From positions 310,001 to 374,000 of the forward strand of contig CANMDF010000001.1 of the NCBI GenBank assembly GCA_947496605.1: a stretch of 64,000 nucleotides of DNA. The letters are read 5' to 3'. A program made the translations under genes and the position numbers. Every line of letters starts with the position of its first letter. The stretch's first letter is position 1. The notes below the pieces were generated by a model that did not search any database, was not told the origin of the DNA, and saw only the letters and a program-made list of their open reading frames with translations. Shown piece after piece: positions 46,187 through 55,567 of this stretch. This DNA comes from an uncultured Paracoccaceae bacterium (GTDB taxonomy: Bacteria > Pseudomonadota > Alphaproteobacteria > Rhodobacterales > Rhodobacteraceae).

Positions 46187-46690
46187 TTAGTCCTTACCCC
46201 GGTAAGGTTCGACATATTGCAGCGCCATATCCCATGGAAAGAAGATCCAGGTATCTTGGCTGACTTCGGTGATGAATGTATCGACCTGCGGACGGCCTTT
46301 GGGTTTTGCGTAAACGGTCGCGAAATGTGCGTTAGGGTATCGTTCTCGCACCAGTTCGAGCGTTTTGCCACTGTCGACCAGATCGTCGATGACAAGAATG
46401 CCTGTGCCATCGCCCATCAGGTCCGCATCTGGCGCCTTGAGCACCTTTGCCTCTGATTGATCTTGGTGGTCATAGCTTTTCACGCTGATCGTATCGACCG
46501 TGCGAATATCCAACTCGCGTGCAGCAATCATGGCGGGCGCCATGCCACCGCGCGTAATGGCGACCACAGCTTTCCATGCGCCATTGTCTGGCCCTTGGCC
46601 GTCAAGCCGCCATGCCAAAGCGCGGCTGTCGCGGTGAATTTGATCCCAGCTGATGTGGAACCCTTTCTCATGTGGAAGGCGATCAGTCAT
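46187..46690 (-). CDS. gpt: xanthine phosphoribosyltransferase (Gpt type)
   Basis: This 167-residue purine-salvage enzyme has the PRPP motif [20 protein letters not shown] and the type I domain start [22 protein letters not shown]. The C-terminal WIFFPWDM is typical of Gpt, which uses xanthine and guanine. It lies 12 nt downstream of fabI. Confidence 0.95.
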   Translation of the reverse strand: MTDRLPHEKGFHISWDQIHRDSRALAWRLDGQGPDNGAWKAVVAITRGGMAPAMIAARELDIRTVDTISVKSYDHQDQSEAKVLKAPDADLMGDGTGILVIDDLVDSGKTLELVRERYPNAHFATVYAKPKGRPQVDTFITEVSQDTWIFFPWDMALQYVEPYRGKD

Positions 46691-46702
46691 AGCAGTGGCG
46701 TC

Positions 46703-47509
46703 CTATTCTTTGGTGATATCTGGTGCATCGACGGCTTTCATGCCCACAACGTGGTAGCCTGCATCGACGTGTAAAACTTCGCCAGTCACAGCGCTGCCAA
46801 GGTCAGACAAAAGATAAAGTGCGGATTTTCCGACCTCTTCTTGGGTGACTGTGCGCCGTAGTGGCGAGTTATATTCGTTCCATTTCATGATAAGACGGAA
46901 GTCACCAATGCCAGATGCGGCCAGTGTCTTGATTGTTCCTGCGCTGATCGCATTGACGCGGATGTTGTCTTTGCCAAGGTCCTCGGCCAGATAACGCACA
47001 GATGCCTCAAGTGCGGCTTTCGCCACACCCATCACGTTGTAATGCGGCATGACCTTTTCAGCGCCGTAGTAGGTGAGCGTGAGGCAAGAGCCGCCATCTT
47101 TCATCATTTTTTCCGCCCGTTGGACAACGGCGGTGAATGAATAGACTGAGATATCCATCGAGGTCAGGAAATTGCCACGTGTGGTGTCGACGTAACGGCC
47201 GCGCAGCTCACCTTTGTCTGAAAAACCAATGGCATGGACGATAAAGTCCAACTTACCCCAACGTGCTTCGAGATCGGAAAACAGTGTGTCGATTGACGCC
47301 TCGTCGCCCACATCACAGGGCAGAACGATGTCCGAACCCACGGAAGCGGCCAGCGGATCAACGCGTTTTTTCAGCGCTTCGCCTTGATAAGAGAATGCAA
47401 GTTCGGCACCGGCGTCTGCACAGGCCTTGGCGATACCCCATGCGATGGATTTATCGTTGGCGAGGCCCATAATCAGGCCGCGTTGGCCTTTCATCAGTTC
47501 TGTTTTCAT
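46703..47509 (-). CDS. fabI: enoyl-ACP reductase (NADH)
   Basis: This 268-residue enzyme reduces enoyl-ACP in the last step of fatty acid elongation. It has the FabI-type start GLIMGLANDKSIAWGIAKA, the catalytic Tyr-X6-Lys in LTYYGAEKVMPHYNVMGVAKAA (first part up to 20 residues: TYYGAEKVMPHYNVMGVAKA) and DFRLIMKWNEYNSPLRR. The ATG at 47509 has AAGGA 9 nt before it; the frame opens 27 codons earlier. It is the first gene of the fabI-gpt-aminotransferase run and divergent from pdxH. Confidence 0.95.
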   Translation of the reverse strand: MKTELMKGQRGLIMGLANDKSIAWGIAKACADAGAELAFSYQGEALKKRVDPLAASVGSDIVLPCDVGDEASIDTLFSDLEARWGKLDFIVHAIGFSDKGELRGRYVDTTRGNFLTSMDISVYSFTAVVQRAEKMMKDGGSCLTLTYYGAEKVMPHYNVMGVAKAALEASVRYLAEDLGKDNIRVNAISAGTIKTLAASGIGDFRLIMKWNEYNSPLRRTVTQEEVGKSALYLLSDLGSAVTGEVLHVDAGYHVVGMKAVDAPDITKE

Positions 47510-47662
47510 CGGAAATTTCCTTTTGTCTTTCGCCAATTGGCTTTCCCCTCGTTTAGGCGATTGCAACGGGTCCAGCAAGTATCTGAACAATGGCGCAAAA
47601 TGCTTGCTACTGTCGCCGTTTGCTCTTACCGTGTCCGTGGGGGTTTTGTTTAAGGATCAGCG

Positions 47663-48268
47663 ATGTCTGACCGTGTCGGCATTTTTGCGGGATCAAATCC
47701 CTTTGCGATTGCACAGCAATGGCTGGATGCTGCGAGCGAAACAGAACCCAATGACCCAAATGCAATCGCCCTTTCTTCGGTGGACAGTGACGGCATGCCC
47801 AATGTGCGCATGGTGCTGCTAAAGGACATCGAATTGGATGCGTTTGTGTTCTACACAAATTATGAAAGCCGGAAAGGGCAAGAGATTGCACAATCCGGCA
47901 AAGCCGCCTTCGTTTTGCATTGGAAATCGCTTGCCAGGCAGATACGGGTGCGGGGGCTTGCCTCGAAAGAGGATGGTCCGGTTGCTGATGCGTATTATCA
48001 ATCCCGGTCTTTGAAGAGCCGGATTGGGGCATGGGCATCCCAACAATCACAGCCGTTGACGTCGCGTGCGACCTTGATGGCAGACGTAGCGAGAGTAACA
48101 GTACAAAAAGGTGCGGACCCCGAACGGCCACCTTTTTGGGGCGGTTTCCGGATTGTGCCTCTGGAAATTGAGTTTTGGTCTGATGGCGCATTTCGTTTGC
48201 ATGATCGGTTCCGGTGGTCACGCAGTGAAGTTGATCAAGATTGGGAGGTTGCCCGTCTTTCGCCCTAA
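47663..48268 (+). CDS. pdxH: pyridoxamine 5'-phosphate oxidase
   Basis: This 201-residue FMN enzyme makes pyridoxal 5'-phosphate. FMN- and substrate-binding parts are [24 protein letters not shown] (cut: [20 protein letters not shown]), [16 protein letters not shown] and [16 protein letters not shown], and the C-terminal arginine segment LHDRFRWSR. Length is typical. It is divergent from fabI and followed by a hairpin and the cold-shock gene. Confidence 0.96.
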   Translation: MSDRVGIFAGSNPFAIAQQWLDAASETEPNDPNAIALSSVDSDGMPNVRMVLLKDIELDAFVFYTNYESRKGQEIAQSGKAAFVLHWKSLARQIRVRGLASKEDGPVADAYYQSRSLKSRIGAWASQQSQPLTSRATLMADVARVTVQKGADPERPPFWGGFRIVPLEIEFWSDGAFRLHDRFRWSRSEVDQDWEVARLSP

Positions 48269-48269
48269 G

Positions 48270-48286
48270 ACCTTCGTTCCGAAGGT
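48270..48286 (+). terminator. hairpin after pdxH
   Basis: ACCTTCG, loop TTC and CGAAGGT form a perfect 7-bp stem 1 nt after the pdxH stop, followed by TTGTTGG. The T-run is poor, so termination may be partial. Confidence 0.5.
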
Positions 48287-48381
48287 TTGTTGGTAAGAAA
48301 GTTCGGACTTCTGATTTGATCGAGCGATGAGACAATAAGGATAGCGGCCCGACTGGCGTCGCTGTTCAAAGGGAAGACAAG

Positions 48382-48909
48382 ATGGAAACGCAGGACACCG
48401 GTACACAACGGCAGGTACTGGGACAAGTAAAGTGGTTTGATCCCACAAAGGGGTTTGGGTTTGTAGTCTCGGAAGAGGGCGGGCCGGACATCTTGCTGCA
48501 CGCCAATGTTTTACGAAACTTTGGCCAAGGCTCGGTTGTGGATGGGTCGGCCATTGCTATCGTCGTGCAAGATACGCAGCGCGGACTGCAGGCGATTGAG
48601 GTTCTGTCCATCACACCACCGGAAAGCGAAGATTCACTACCTTTGCGTGACATGGTGGAATTCACCGCAGAAGATATCGCGAACAAACCGATTGAGCCTG
48701 CAAGAGTGAAATGGTTCGACAAAGCGAAAGGGTTTGGTTTTGCCAATGTTTTTGGCAACAACGATGATGTTTTCGTGCACGTGGAAGTGTTGCGACGGTC
48801 CGGTCTTTCGGACTTGCAATCGGGCGAAGCGGTTGGATTACGCATGGTCAACGGAGAACGTGGGCGCATGGCCATCGAGGTGATTGGCTGGGAAGCCGCC
48901 GCCAAGTGA
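48382..48909 (+). CDS. double cold-shock-domain protein
   Basis: This 175-residue protein has two cold-shock domains: GQVKWFDPTKGFGFVVSEEG (RNP1 in KGFGFV) at about residues 14-75 and RVKWFDKAKGFGFANVFGNN at about 108-172, joined by an acidic linker. Such double-CSD proteins bind RNA and are common in alphaproteobacteria. It ends in a GTGA overlap with the DUF192 gene. Confidence 0.92.
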   Translation: METQDTGTQRQVLGQVKWFDPTKGFGFVVSEEGGPDILLHANVLRNFGQGSVVDGSAIAIVVQDTQRGLQAIEVLSITPPESEDSLPLRDMVEFTAEDIANKPIEPARVKWFDKAKGFGFANVFGNNDDVFVHVEVLRRSGLSDLQSGEAVGLRMVNGERGRMAIEVIGWEAAAK

Positions 48910-49382
48910 AACAGGCAGCGATTGCGATTGGTGTTATTCTGCTCGCACAGCCAGCATTAGCTGTGTGTGCAGAAAACAAGCTGACAATTTCGGGTGAATT
49001 TGGGCAGGCGACCTTTGATACAAAGATCGCTGATGACTTTGAAGAACGCGCGCGCGGACTGATGTTTGTCGAAGAGATGCCGACATTGTCTGGCATGCTT
49101 TTTGTATATGAGCGTCCGCAAAGCGTTAGTTTTTGGATGAAGAACACGCTGATCCCGCTGGATATTCTGTTTGCCAGCCCACAGGGCGAAATTCTCAGGG
49201 TGCATGAGAATGCGATTCCCGGCGATCTGACTCCGATCCCCGGTGGGGATGGTGTCCAGATGGTTTTTGAGATCAATGGTGGCTTGTCTGCGCGTCTTGG
49301 CATCGAAGAGGGTGCTGTGATGCAGCATCCAAGCTTTGGCGCTGGCGCTATTTTGCCTTGTGTCGAAAAGACTGACAGTTAG
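48906..49382 (+). CDS. DUF192 domain protein, exported
   Basis: This 158-residue protein starts with a signal peptide (QAAIAIGVILLAQPALAVCA) and contains DUF192: FEERARGLMFVEEMPTLSGMLFVYERPQSVSFWMKNT (positions 40-76, in part GMLFVYERPQSVSFWMKNT) and LIPLDILFASPQGEI. The role of DUF192 proteins is not known; they are periplasmic. The start is GTG, in a 4-nt overlap with the cold-shock gene, so translation is coupled. Confidence 0.9.
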   Translation: MKQAAIAIGVILLAQPALAVCAENKLTISGEFGQATFDTKIADDFEERARGLMFVEEMPTLSGMLFVYERPQSVSFWMKNTLIPLDILFASPQGEILRVHENAIPGDLTPIPGGDGVQMVFEINGGLSARLGIEEGAVMQHPSFGAGAILPCVEKTDS

Positions 49383-49426
49383 GGGTTTTCAAATCAGTTT
49401 TGCTTGTCTAAAGACACGCCATGGTT

Positions 49427-49503
49427 CGGGGCGTAGCGCAGCCTGGTAGCGCATCTGTTTTGGGAACAGAGGGTCGGGAGTTCGAATCTCTCCGCCCCGA
49501 CCA
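49427..49503 (+). tRNA. tRNA-Pro (TGG)
   Basis: 77 nt that fold as a tRNA: acceptor CGGGGCG pairs with CGCCCCG, the D-arm is GCGCAGCCTGGTAGCGC, the anticodon loop TTTGGGA sits on a TCTGT/ACAGA stem, giving anticodon TGG, and the T-arm has GGGAGTTCGAATCTCTCC. The 3' end ACCA is encoded. This species reads proline CCA (and likely all CCN by wobble). Confidence 0.97.
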
Positions 49504-49600
49504 ATTTGCAAGAATTGACATGGCACAAACGACGAATGCTTAGCTATGGCTACGTGGGTCGTGGGTGACCTTCAGGCCACCAGTGATCACTGATGGATAT

Positions 49601-50575
49601 TCATCGCCGCTCGTCGCTATTCATGCCGTAAGAGGATGGGCGCTTCCCGAAAAGAAAGGGAATGACGGCCACAACATCTGCCCAGTGCTTTAAACCTGCC
49701 TCGATGTCGCTCAATCCCTGTGCGCGGTTCGCAAAAAGCGTCAAAGTACCCTTGATTAGCTTTGCTGTGCCGAAGACGGCGCTGCGGTTGACGTGTCGAA
49801 GGATTCTGACCCATAGCGAATGCCTGTCATTAAGATATCCGGCTTGGCGGTGCAGCGCTGAGATCCGGAAGGTGTTTTGCTGGAACTTCGCCCGACGTTT
49901 CAGCCGATACCAAAGGCTGGCACGCGACCCGAACCATTCTTCATAAACCTCGGCTTTTGGCCAGTTCAAGATCGAAAGCCCGTGGACACGTCTGGCGCGC
50001 AGCATAAATTCCGTGTCCTCGCTGCCACTTTCATTAAATCTAGTGTCAAAGCGCAGGCCAGCGCCTTGGGTTTTGTCAAAGACGCTGTTGCGGAGTGCAA
50101 GGTTACTGCTGGTGAGCTGTTTGTTCTTCGCACCGGGAATGATGTCCCGTTTCTTTTTGTGCGGAACGAATAGCTGGGTGTCATCATGGATTACATTTGT
50201 ACGACCGACCAGCATGTCAGCCTCGATCGTTTGAATGCCGGAAACAAAGCTTTCCAGCCAGTCCTCGGCAACCCACTCATCATCATCCACACAGATGACC
50301 CACTCAGCCTGCATGTTTTCCGCGACATCAAGGACCATGTTCCGCGCATGCACCAATCCGGTCTGCGGCTGATGTTTGATGATGAGTGGAAAGGTATCTG
50401 CCAGCCCCAGATCAGCAATTGTGACCGTGGGCGTGTCGTTGTTGTCGATAATCAAAACGGAAGTTTTAAAGAGATCCGGGCGCGGTTGCGCCCAGATCGA
50501 TTTGAGTAGCCGTAATAACAGTTCACGCCTCTTTCGCGTGCAGACCGCTATTACAAGATTTGGAATCTCTGCCAT
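49601..50575 (-). CDS. glycosyltransferase family 2 protein
   Basis: This 324-residue GT-A-fold protein begins IPNLVIAVCTRKRRELLLRL, has the nucleotide-binding IIDNND and the metal-binding DDD in WVICVDDDEW, and the acceptor-side ESGSEDTEFMLRARRVHG with ED. A hydrophobic C-terminal part is lacking, so it is probably cytoplasmic or peripheral. It may build an exopolysaccharide or lipopolysaccharide; the sugar is unknown. It stands alone next to the tRNA-Pro gene, with two weak hairpins just beyond its stop. Confidence 0.88.
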   Translation of the reverse strand: MAEIPNLVIAVCTRKRRELLLRLLKSIWAQPRPDLFKTSVLIIDNNDTPTVTIADLGLADTFPLIIKHQPQTGLVHARNMVLDVAENMQAEWVICVDDDEWVAEDWLESFVSGIQTIEADMLVGRTNVIHDDTQLFVPHKKKRDIIPGAKNKQLTSSNLALRNSVFDKTQGAGLRFDTRFNESGSEDTEFMLRARRVHGLSILNWPKAEVYEEWFGSRASLWYRLKRRAKFQQNTFRISALHRQAGYLNDRHSLWVRILRHVNRSAVFGTAKLIKGTLTLFANRAQGLSDIEAGLKHWADVVAVIPFLFGKRPSSYGMNSDERR

Positions 50576-50627
50576 AGGTGCAGTCGGTCAGTCGTGCAAA
50601 ACGATCTTTGCGGCGACATGTTGCGAT

Positions 50628-50900
50628 CTAGCGATCCTCAATGACCTCCATCATTTCCTCTTCTTCCTCTACTACTTCTTCCTCTTCCTCTTCTTCGTTG
50701 TCGTCATCGCCCAAAACAGCGACGCCGATCAGAAGGGCGACGATTGCCGCTGGGATGACCCAACCCGGCAAGCTTGAGTCTGCAGCCATAGGCTCAACAT
50801 CTGTGGGTACGGTTTCGACAATCGCATCGGCCAAGCCGCCTGCGTAAGCAGATGCGCCAGCGACGACAAGCGTGCCTAGAATAATCCAAAATTTTGTCAT
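50628..50900 (-). CDS. 90-residue membrane protein with poly-glutamate tail
   Basis: It has a signal-like N-terminus (FWIILGTLVVAGASAYAGG), a linker with VPTDVEPMAADSS, a single membrane helix (WVIPAAIVALLIGVAVLG) and then an extremely acidic C-terminus (residues about 65-90, mostly Glu with runs of seven and five). A similar layout without the poly-Glu tail occurs, as I recall, in other small Rhodobacteraceae proteins. The tail is coded by a GAA/GAG run, so the plus strand shows a TTC/CTC tract. Function unknown. Confidence 0.65.
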   Translation of the reverse strand: MTKFWIILGTLVVAGASAYAGGLADAIVETVPTDVEPMAADSSLPGWVIPAAIVALLIGVAVLGDDDNEEEEEEEVVEEEEEMMEVIEDR

Positions 50901-51450
50901 TTACTCTTCTCCCTATTTAATTACTTCAGCTTTTTGACGCGGCAAATTCCTGCCGTAAGTCGACCTTTCAAAAGCAGCAACGTTCATTTTCGTCAATATC
51001 GAACGTTGTCGGGCCACCGTGAAAGACGCCCGCCGTGTTATTTTAGCATGATTTGGCATCATTTAGAGATCGCTGGCCGAACAGTTGCCCCATTGATTTG
51101 TGATCGGTTCCAAGCGTGGTCGCCAATTTCTGGGCTTCAATTTGTGTCGGCCGACCGTTGCGATGGGTTATCTGTTGCTTGGCGTATTGGCGAAAGTGGC
51201 ACCTGTGGCACCAAGACCACGTCGTTCGTGATGATCATTTGCAAGACAATTTCGTTAATGTTTCGTTTACCTTTTGAGGCGGCATGTTGAGATATTAGCT
51301 GAAACAAACCCGCTAAAGCTGCGCAGCAAAACAGTTTCTTTTGATCATGCAAAACCGAAGGCCTGTGGACAGACTTGTGAGTGAATCACTCAATGCCATT
51401 GACGCCCATGCTGTGGCCTCAGGGTCAACCAAATTTATCTGCATTTTGTG

Positions 51451-51465
51451 TTAAATATTCGTTGA
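51451..51465. promoter_or_regulatory. CtrA-like site upstream of nrdJ
   Basis: TTAAATATTCGTTGA fits TTAA-N7-TTAA with one mismatch, 245 nt upstream of the nrdJ start. Cell-cycle control of ribonucleotide reductase by CtrA is known in other alphaproteobacteria. A single site by eye is weak evidence. Confidence 0.3.
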
Positions 51466-51510
51466 CCCACTAGGGCTAGATGCGTCACCTTGTGCGGGCC
51501 GACGATCACA

Positions 51511-51526
51511 ACACTAAATGTGGTAG
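51511..51526. promoter_or_regulatory. NrdR-box-like site upstream of nrdJ
   Basis: ACACTAAATGTGGTAG resembles the NrdR box ACACTATATATAGTGT at about 11 of 16 positions. A second, weaker match starts 44 nt upstream (CCACTAGGGCTAGATG), but paired boxes usually lie about 31 nt apart. Low confidence. Confidence 0.3.
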
Positions 51527-51709
51527 CGGCACGGGGACAGCTTAGCAGGCAGGTGTGCAATTCCAACACCGCAAGACGTTTAACCGGTCATGAATCGGGC
51601 AAGGACGCTTTTTGCCAATAGTTTGACTTTCCCCATGTAGTTTTCCGCCTTTTTGGGTGGTGTTTCGAATTAAGCCGCAACGACGGCAAACAAGATATGG
51701 GGCAGACCA

Positions 51710-54700
51710 ATGAAAATTGACCGCAGTTTCACAAAAGCCAAAACAGGTGCTTACGGAGAGTTGGAATTCAAGACGACGACGTCTGAGATTCGCAATCCCG
51801 ACGGCACGATCGTTTTTAAACTGGACGATTGTGAAATTCCGGCAGGTTGGAGCCAAGTGGCCTCTGACGTCATTGCTCAGAAATATTTCCGGAAAGCTGG
51901 CGTGCCGTCGGACGTAAAGCCAGTGAAGGAAAAGGGTGTACCATCGTTCTTGTGGCGCTCTGAGCCCACGAAAGACGCGACATTCGGCGGCGAAACATCT
52001 GCCAAGCAAGTTTTTGATCGTCTCGCCGGTGCTTGGACTTATTGGGGTTGGAAGGGCGGCTACTTCACCACTGAAGCCGACGCCAAAGCCTATTTCGATG
52101 AGATGCGCTATATGCTTGCCACACAACGCGCCGCTCCAAACAGCCCACAGTGGTTTAACACTGGTCTGCACTGGGCCTACGGCATCGACGGCCCAGCCCA
52201 AGGGCACCACTATGTGGATTACCAAACAGGTGAACTGACCAAATCAGAATCGTCTTATGAGCACCCACAGCCGCACGCCTGCTTTATCCAGTCCGTTGGT
52301 GACGATCTGGTGAACGAAGGCGGAATCATGGATCTATGGGTCCGTGAAGCGCGTTTGTTTAAATACGGCTCCGGCACAGGGACAAACTTCTCATCTCTGC
52401 GCGGCGACGGCGAAGCCTTGTCCGGTGGCGGTAAGTCATCTGGCCTGATGGGTTTCTTGAAAATCGGTGACCGCGCTGCTGGTGCGATCAAATCAGGCGG
52501 CACAACGCGCCGTGCGGCCAAAATGGTCATTGTCGACGCCGACCACCCCGATATCGAAGAGTTTATCAACTGGAAGGTCATTGAAGAGCAGAAAGTGGCG
52601 TCCATCGTCGCAGGTTCCAAGATGCACGCCCGTTACCTGAACGCGATCTTTGCAGCGATCAAATCTTGGGATGGCGAAGAAGTATCCGCCTACGATCCCA
52701 AGACCAACGACACATTGGCCGCTGCCGTCAAAGACGCCAAGAAGTCCGCGATCCCAGAGACTTACATCAAACGCGTCTTGGATTATGCAAAGCAAGGCTA
52801 TTCCAGCATTGAATTCCCGACTTACGACACTGACTGGGATTCTGAGGCTTATTCATCTGTTTCCGGCCAGAACTCCAACAACTCTATCCGTGTTACTGAC
52901 GCTTTCTTGAAAGCCGTCGAAGACGACGCTGACTGGAAGTTGATCAACCGCCGTAACGGTGAAGTTGCCAAGATCATCAAAGCACGCGATCTGTGGGAGC
53001 AGGTTGGCCATGCAGCATGGGCCTGCGCCGATCCGGGTATCCAGTACCACGACACTGTCAACGCATGGCACACATGCCCCGAAGACGGCGCAATCCGTGG
53101 CTCAAACCCTTGTTCTGAATACATGTTCTTGGATGATACGGCCTGTAACTTGGCCTCTATGAACCTGCTGACCTTCTACAAAGACGGGAAATTCCAAGCC
53201 GAAGATTACATGCACGCGACACGTCTGTGGACCGTGACATTGGAAATCTCGGTGATGATGGCACAGTTCCCATCCAAGGAAATCGCGCAGCGATCTTATG
53301 ACTTCCGCACGCTGGGTCTGGGTTATGCCAACATCGGTGGCCTGCTGATGAACATGGGTTACGGTTATGACAGTGATGAAGGCCGCGCGATGGGCGCTGC
53401 TTTGACTGCAATCATGACTGGTGTGTCCTATGCCACATCCGCTGAAATGGCGGGCGAATTGGGTGCGTTCCCGGGCTACAAGAAAAACAGCAAGCACATG
53501 CTGCGCGTCATCAAGAACCACCGTCAGGCCGCGTTGGGCAAGACGACTGGGTATGACAACCTAGATGTGAAGCCTGTGCCACTCGATCACGCCAACTGCC
53601 CTGATCAAAGCTTGATCGGTCTGGCAACCGGTGCTTGGGACGAAGCGCTGGCACTTGGTAAAAAGCACGGCTACCGCAATGCGCAGGTGTCTGTGATTGC
53701 ACCGACAGGCACCATCGGTCTGGTGATGGACTGCGACACCACAGGAATCGAGCCTGATTTTGCATTGGTTAAGTTCAAGAAGCTTGCGGGTGGCGGTTAC
53801 TTTAAGATCATCAACCAATCTGTGCCTGCGGCCCTTGAAAAACTGGGTTATGGCTCTGCGCAGATCGAAGAGATCATCGCCTATGCTGTCGGTCACGGTT
53901 CCATCGGGCAGGCGCCTGCGATCAACCACACCTCACTGATCGGCCACGGCTTTGGTCAGGCGGAACTGGACAAGATTGAAGCGGCTCTTGCCTCTGCGTT
54001 CGACATCCGTTTCGTGTTCAACCAGTGGACGCTGGGCGAAGAGTTCTGCACGAAATCACTGGGGATCCCAGCCGAGAAGCTGAACGATCCAACTTTCGAC
54101 TTGCTGCGTCACTTGGGCTACTCCAAGCAAGACATTGATGCCGCCAACGACCACGTTTGCGGAACAATGACGCTGGAAGGCGCGCCTTACCTGCAGGACG
54201 AGCACCTGACAGTGTTCGATTGCGCCAACCCATGCGGCAAAAAAGGTAAGCGTTATCTGAGTGTTGATAGCCACATCTACATGATGGCGGCAGCACAGTC
54301 GTTTATCTCTGGTGCGATCTCAAAGACGATCAACATGCCAAATGATGCGACAATTGAGGACTGCCAGAAAGCGTATGAGCTGTCTTGGTCCCTCGGTGTG
54401 AAGGCAAACGCGCTTTACCGTGATGGGTCCAAGCTGTCCCAGCCTCTTGCGGCGGCCCTCGTTGAAGACGACGAAGACGCACAAGAAACTCTGGAAAGCG
54501 GCAACCACCACGAAAAGGCGGCTGTTCTGGCCGAAAAGATCGTCGAAAAGATCATCGTGCAGGAAGTGCGCAACCGTGAGCGTGAAAAGATGCCGCAGCG
54601 CCGGAAAGGCTACACACAAAAAGCCATCGTTGGGGGTCATAAGGTTTACCTGCGCACCGGCGAGTATGAGGGTGGTCAGCTTGGTGAAATCTTTATCGAC

Positions 54701-55357
54701 ATGCACAAAGAAGGTGCCGGCTTCCGCGCGATGATGAACAACTTTGCCATCGCGGTGTCAGTTGGTCTTCAATACGGGGTACCACTGGAAGAGTTCGTGG
54801 ATGCCTTCACATTCACCAAGTTCGAGCCAGCTGGCATGGTCCAAGGCAACGATAGCATCAAGAATGCAACATCGGTGCTGGACTATATCTTCCGCGAATT
54901 GGCTGTGTCTTATCTGGACCGCACCGATCTGGCGCACGTCAAGCCAGAGGGTGCGACCTTCGACAGCATCGGCCGCGGTGAGGAAGAGGGTGTGTCAAAC
55001 ATCCAAGCGCCCACCGAAAATGCAGCATCACGGTCTTTGGAAGTGCTCAAGCAGATCTCATCCACAGGTTACCTGCGCAAGCGGATGCCTCAGGACTTGG
55101 TTGTGTTGCAGGGCGGTGCAGGTGCGACAGCATTGGCCACCGGCACAGATGCGGCGACAGCTTTGCAAACATTGGTGCCAGAAGTCAGTGAAAGCGTTGT
55201 GGCAACAGGGGCAGCGACCACGATCTCGGCCCGCGATAAAGCAAAGATGCAGGGCTATGAGGGTGAAGCTTGCGGCGAATGCGGCAACTACACACTGGTC
55301 CGCAACGGAACTTGTATGAAGTGCAACACCTGCGGTGGAACGTCTGGGTGTAGCTAA
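51710..55357 (+). CDS. nrdJ: adenosylcobalamin-dependent ribonucleotide reductase, class II
   Basis: This 1215-residue enzyme reduces ribonucleotides to deoxyribonucleotides with a cobalamin radical and needs no oxygen-bridged iron. Active-site parts are [20 protein letters not shown]-like [12 protein letters not shown], the cysteine in [13 protein letters not shown] and [16 protein letters not shown] long C-terminal tail ends in [18 protein letters not shown], a zinc-binding and redox-relay tail. Length is typical of the alphaproteobacterial form. A strong terminator follows. Confidence 0.97.
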   Translation: MKIDRSFTKAKTGAYGELEFKTTTSEIRNPDGTIVFKLDDCEIPAGWSQVASDVIAQKYFRKAGVPSDVKPVKEKGVPSFLWRSEPTKDATFGGETSAKQVFDRLAGAWTYWGWKGGYFTTEADAKAYFDEMRYMLATQRAAPNSPQWFNTGLHWAYGIDGPAQGHHYVDYQTGELTKSESSYEHPQPHACFIQSVGDDLVNEGGIMDLWVREARLFKYGSGTGTNFSSLRGDGEALSGGGKSSGLMGFLKIGDRAAGAIKSGGTTRRAAKMVIVDADHPDIEEFINWKVIEEQKVASIVAGSKMHARYLNAIFAAIKSWDGEEVSAYDPKTNDTLAAAVKDAKKSAIPETYIKRVLDYAKQGYSSIEFPTYDTDWDSEAYSSVSGQNSNNSIRVTDAFLKAVEDDADWKLINRRNGEVAKIIKARDLWEQVGHAAWACADPGIQYHDTVNAWHTCPEDGAIRGSNPCSEYMFLDDTACNLASMNLLTFYKDGKFQAEDYMHATRLWTVTLEISVMMAQFPSKEIAQRSYDFRTLGLGYANIGGLLMNMGYGYDSDEGRAMGAALTAIMTGVSYATSAEMAGELGAFPGYKKNSKHMLRVIKNHRQAALGKTTGYDNLDVKPVPLDHANCPDQSLIGLATGAWDEALALGKKHGYRNAQVSVIAPTGTIGLVMDCDTTGIEPDFALVKFKKLAGGGYFKIINQSVPAALEKLGYGSAQIEEIIAYAVGHGSIGQAPAINHTSLIGHGFGQAELDKIEAALASAFDIRFVFNQWTLGEEFCTKSLGIPAEKLNDPTFDLLRHLGYSKQDIDAANDHVCGTMTLEGAPYLQDEHLTVFDCANPCGKKGKRYLSVDSHIYMMAAAQSFISGAISKTINMPNDATIEDCQKAYELSWSLGVKANALYRDGSKLSQPLAAALVEDDEDAQETLESGNHHEKAAVLAEKIVEKIIVQEVRNREREKMPQRRKGYTQKAIVGGHKVYLRTGEYEGGQLGEIFIDMHKEGAGFRAMMNNFAIAVSVGLQYGVPLEEFVDAFTFTKFEPAGMVQGNDSIKNATSVLDYIFRELAVSYLDRTDLAHVKPEGATFDSIGRGEEEGVSNIQAPTENAASRSLEVLKQISSTGYLRKRMPQDLVVLQGGAGATALATGTDAATALQTLVPEVSESVVATGAATTISARDKAKMQGYEGEACGECGNYTLVRNGTCMKCNTCGGTSGCS

Positions 55358-55567
55358 GAGTTAAAGAGCTTCGGAGCGGGTGCGCTCGCTCCGACGCGGA
55401 TTGGGCCGCAGGCAAAAAAACCGAGCGGTACATAATGAGTGAGCCTGATCAGCGAAACTCGGGGAGGGCATTGCCCTCCCTTTTTTATTGTTTGGAAGAT
55501 TGGCGCGTTTCGCTCTTTCAAAGACCGCGCTGCCCGTGCATGATTTTCGAAACGAGGGGACACGGCC
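55358..55567. other. 210-nt intergenic region between nrdJ and the KefB-type antiporter
   Basis: Besides the main terminator at 55462-55486 it contains another inverted repeat, CGGAGCG (55372-55378) and CGCTCCG (55387-55393), without a T-run. No gene is seen. The last 80 nt should hold the antiporter promoter. Confidence 0.6.
55462..55486 (+). terminator. rho-independent terminator of nrdJ
   Basis: GGGAGGGC, loop ATT and GCCCTCCC form a perfect 8-bp GC-rich stem followed by six Ts, about 105 nt past the nrdJ stop. Confidence 0.92.

Larger units (their letters stand above)
50901..51709. other. 809-nt region without a convincing gene; promoter region of nrdJ
   Basis: Open frames here are short and have no recognisable family. 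The part next to nrdJ holds TTAAATATTCGTTGA (51451-51465), one base off the CtrA site TTAA-N7-TTAA, and ACACTAAATGTGGTAG (51511-51526), which matches about 11 of 16 bases of the NrdR box. No AdoCbl riboswitch conserved core was recognised. The 5' part (50934-51300) has no clear feature. Confidence 0.5.

Noticed and set aside
50934..51290. 118-residue open frame before nrdJ
   Set aside because: No ribosome site, no recognisable domain, and unusual composition; probably a chance frame in a non-coding stretch.
51400..51709. AdoCbl riboswitch upstream of nrdJ
   Set aside because: The conserved B12-box core was not found, although nrdJ uses cobalamin.
55371..55393. Inverted repeat CGGAGCG/CGCTCCG as nrdJ terminator
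   Set aside because: No T-run follows; the hairpin at 55462-55486 is much better.
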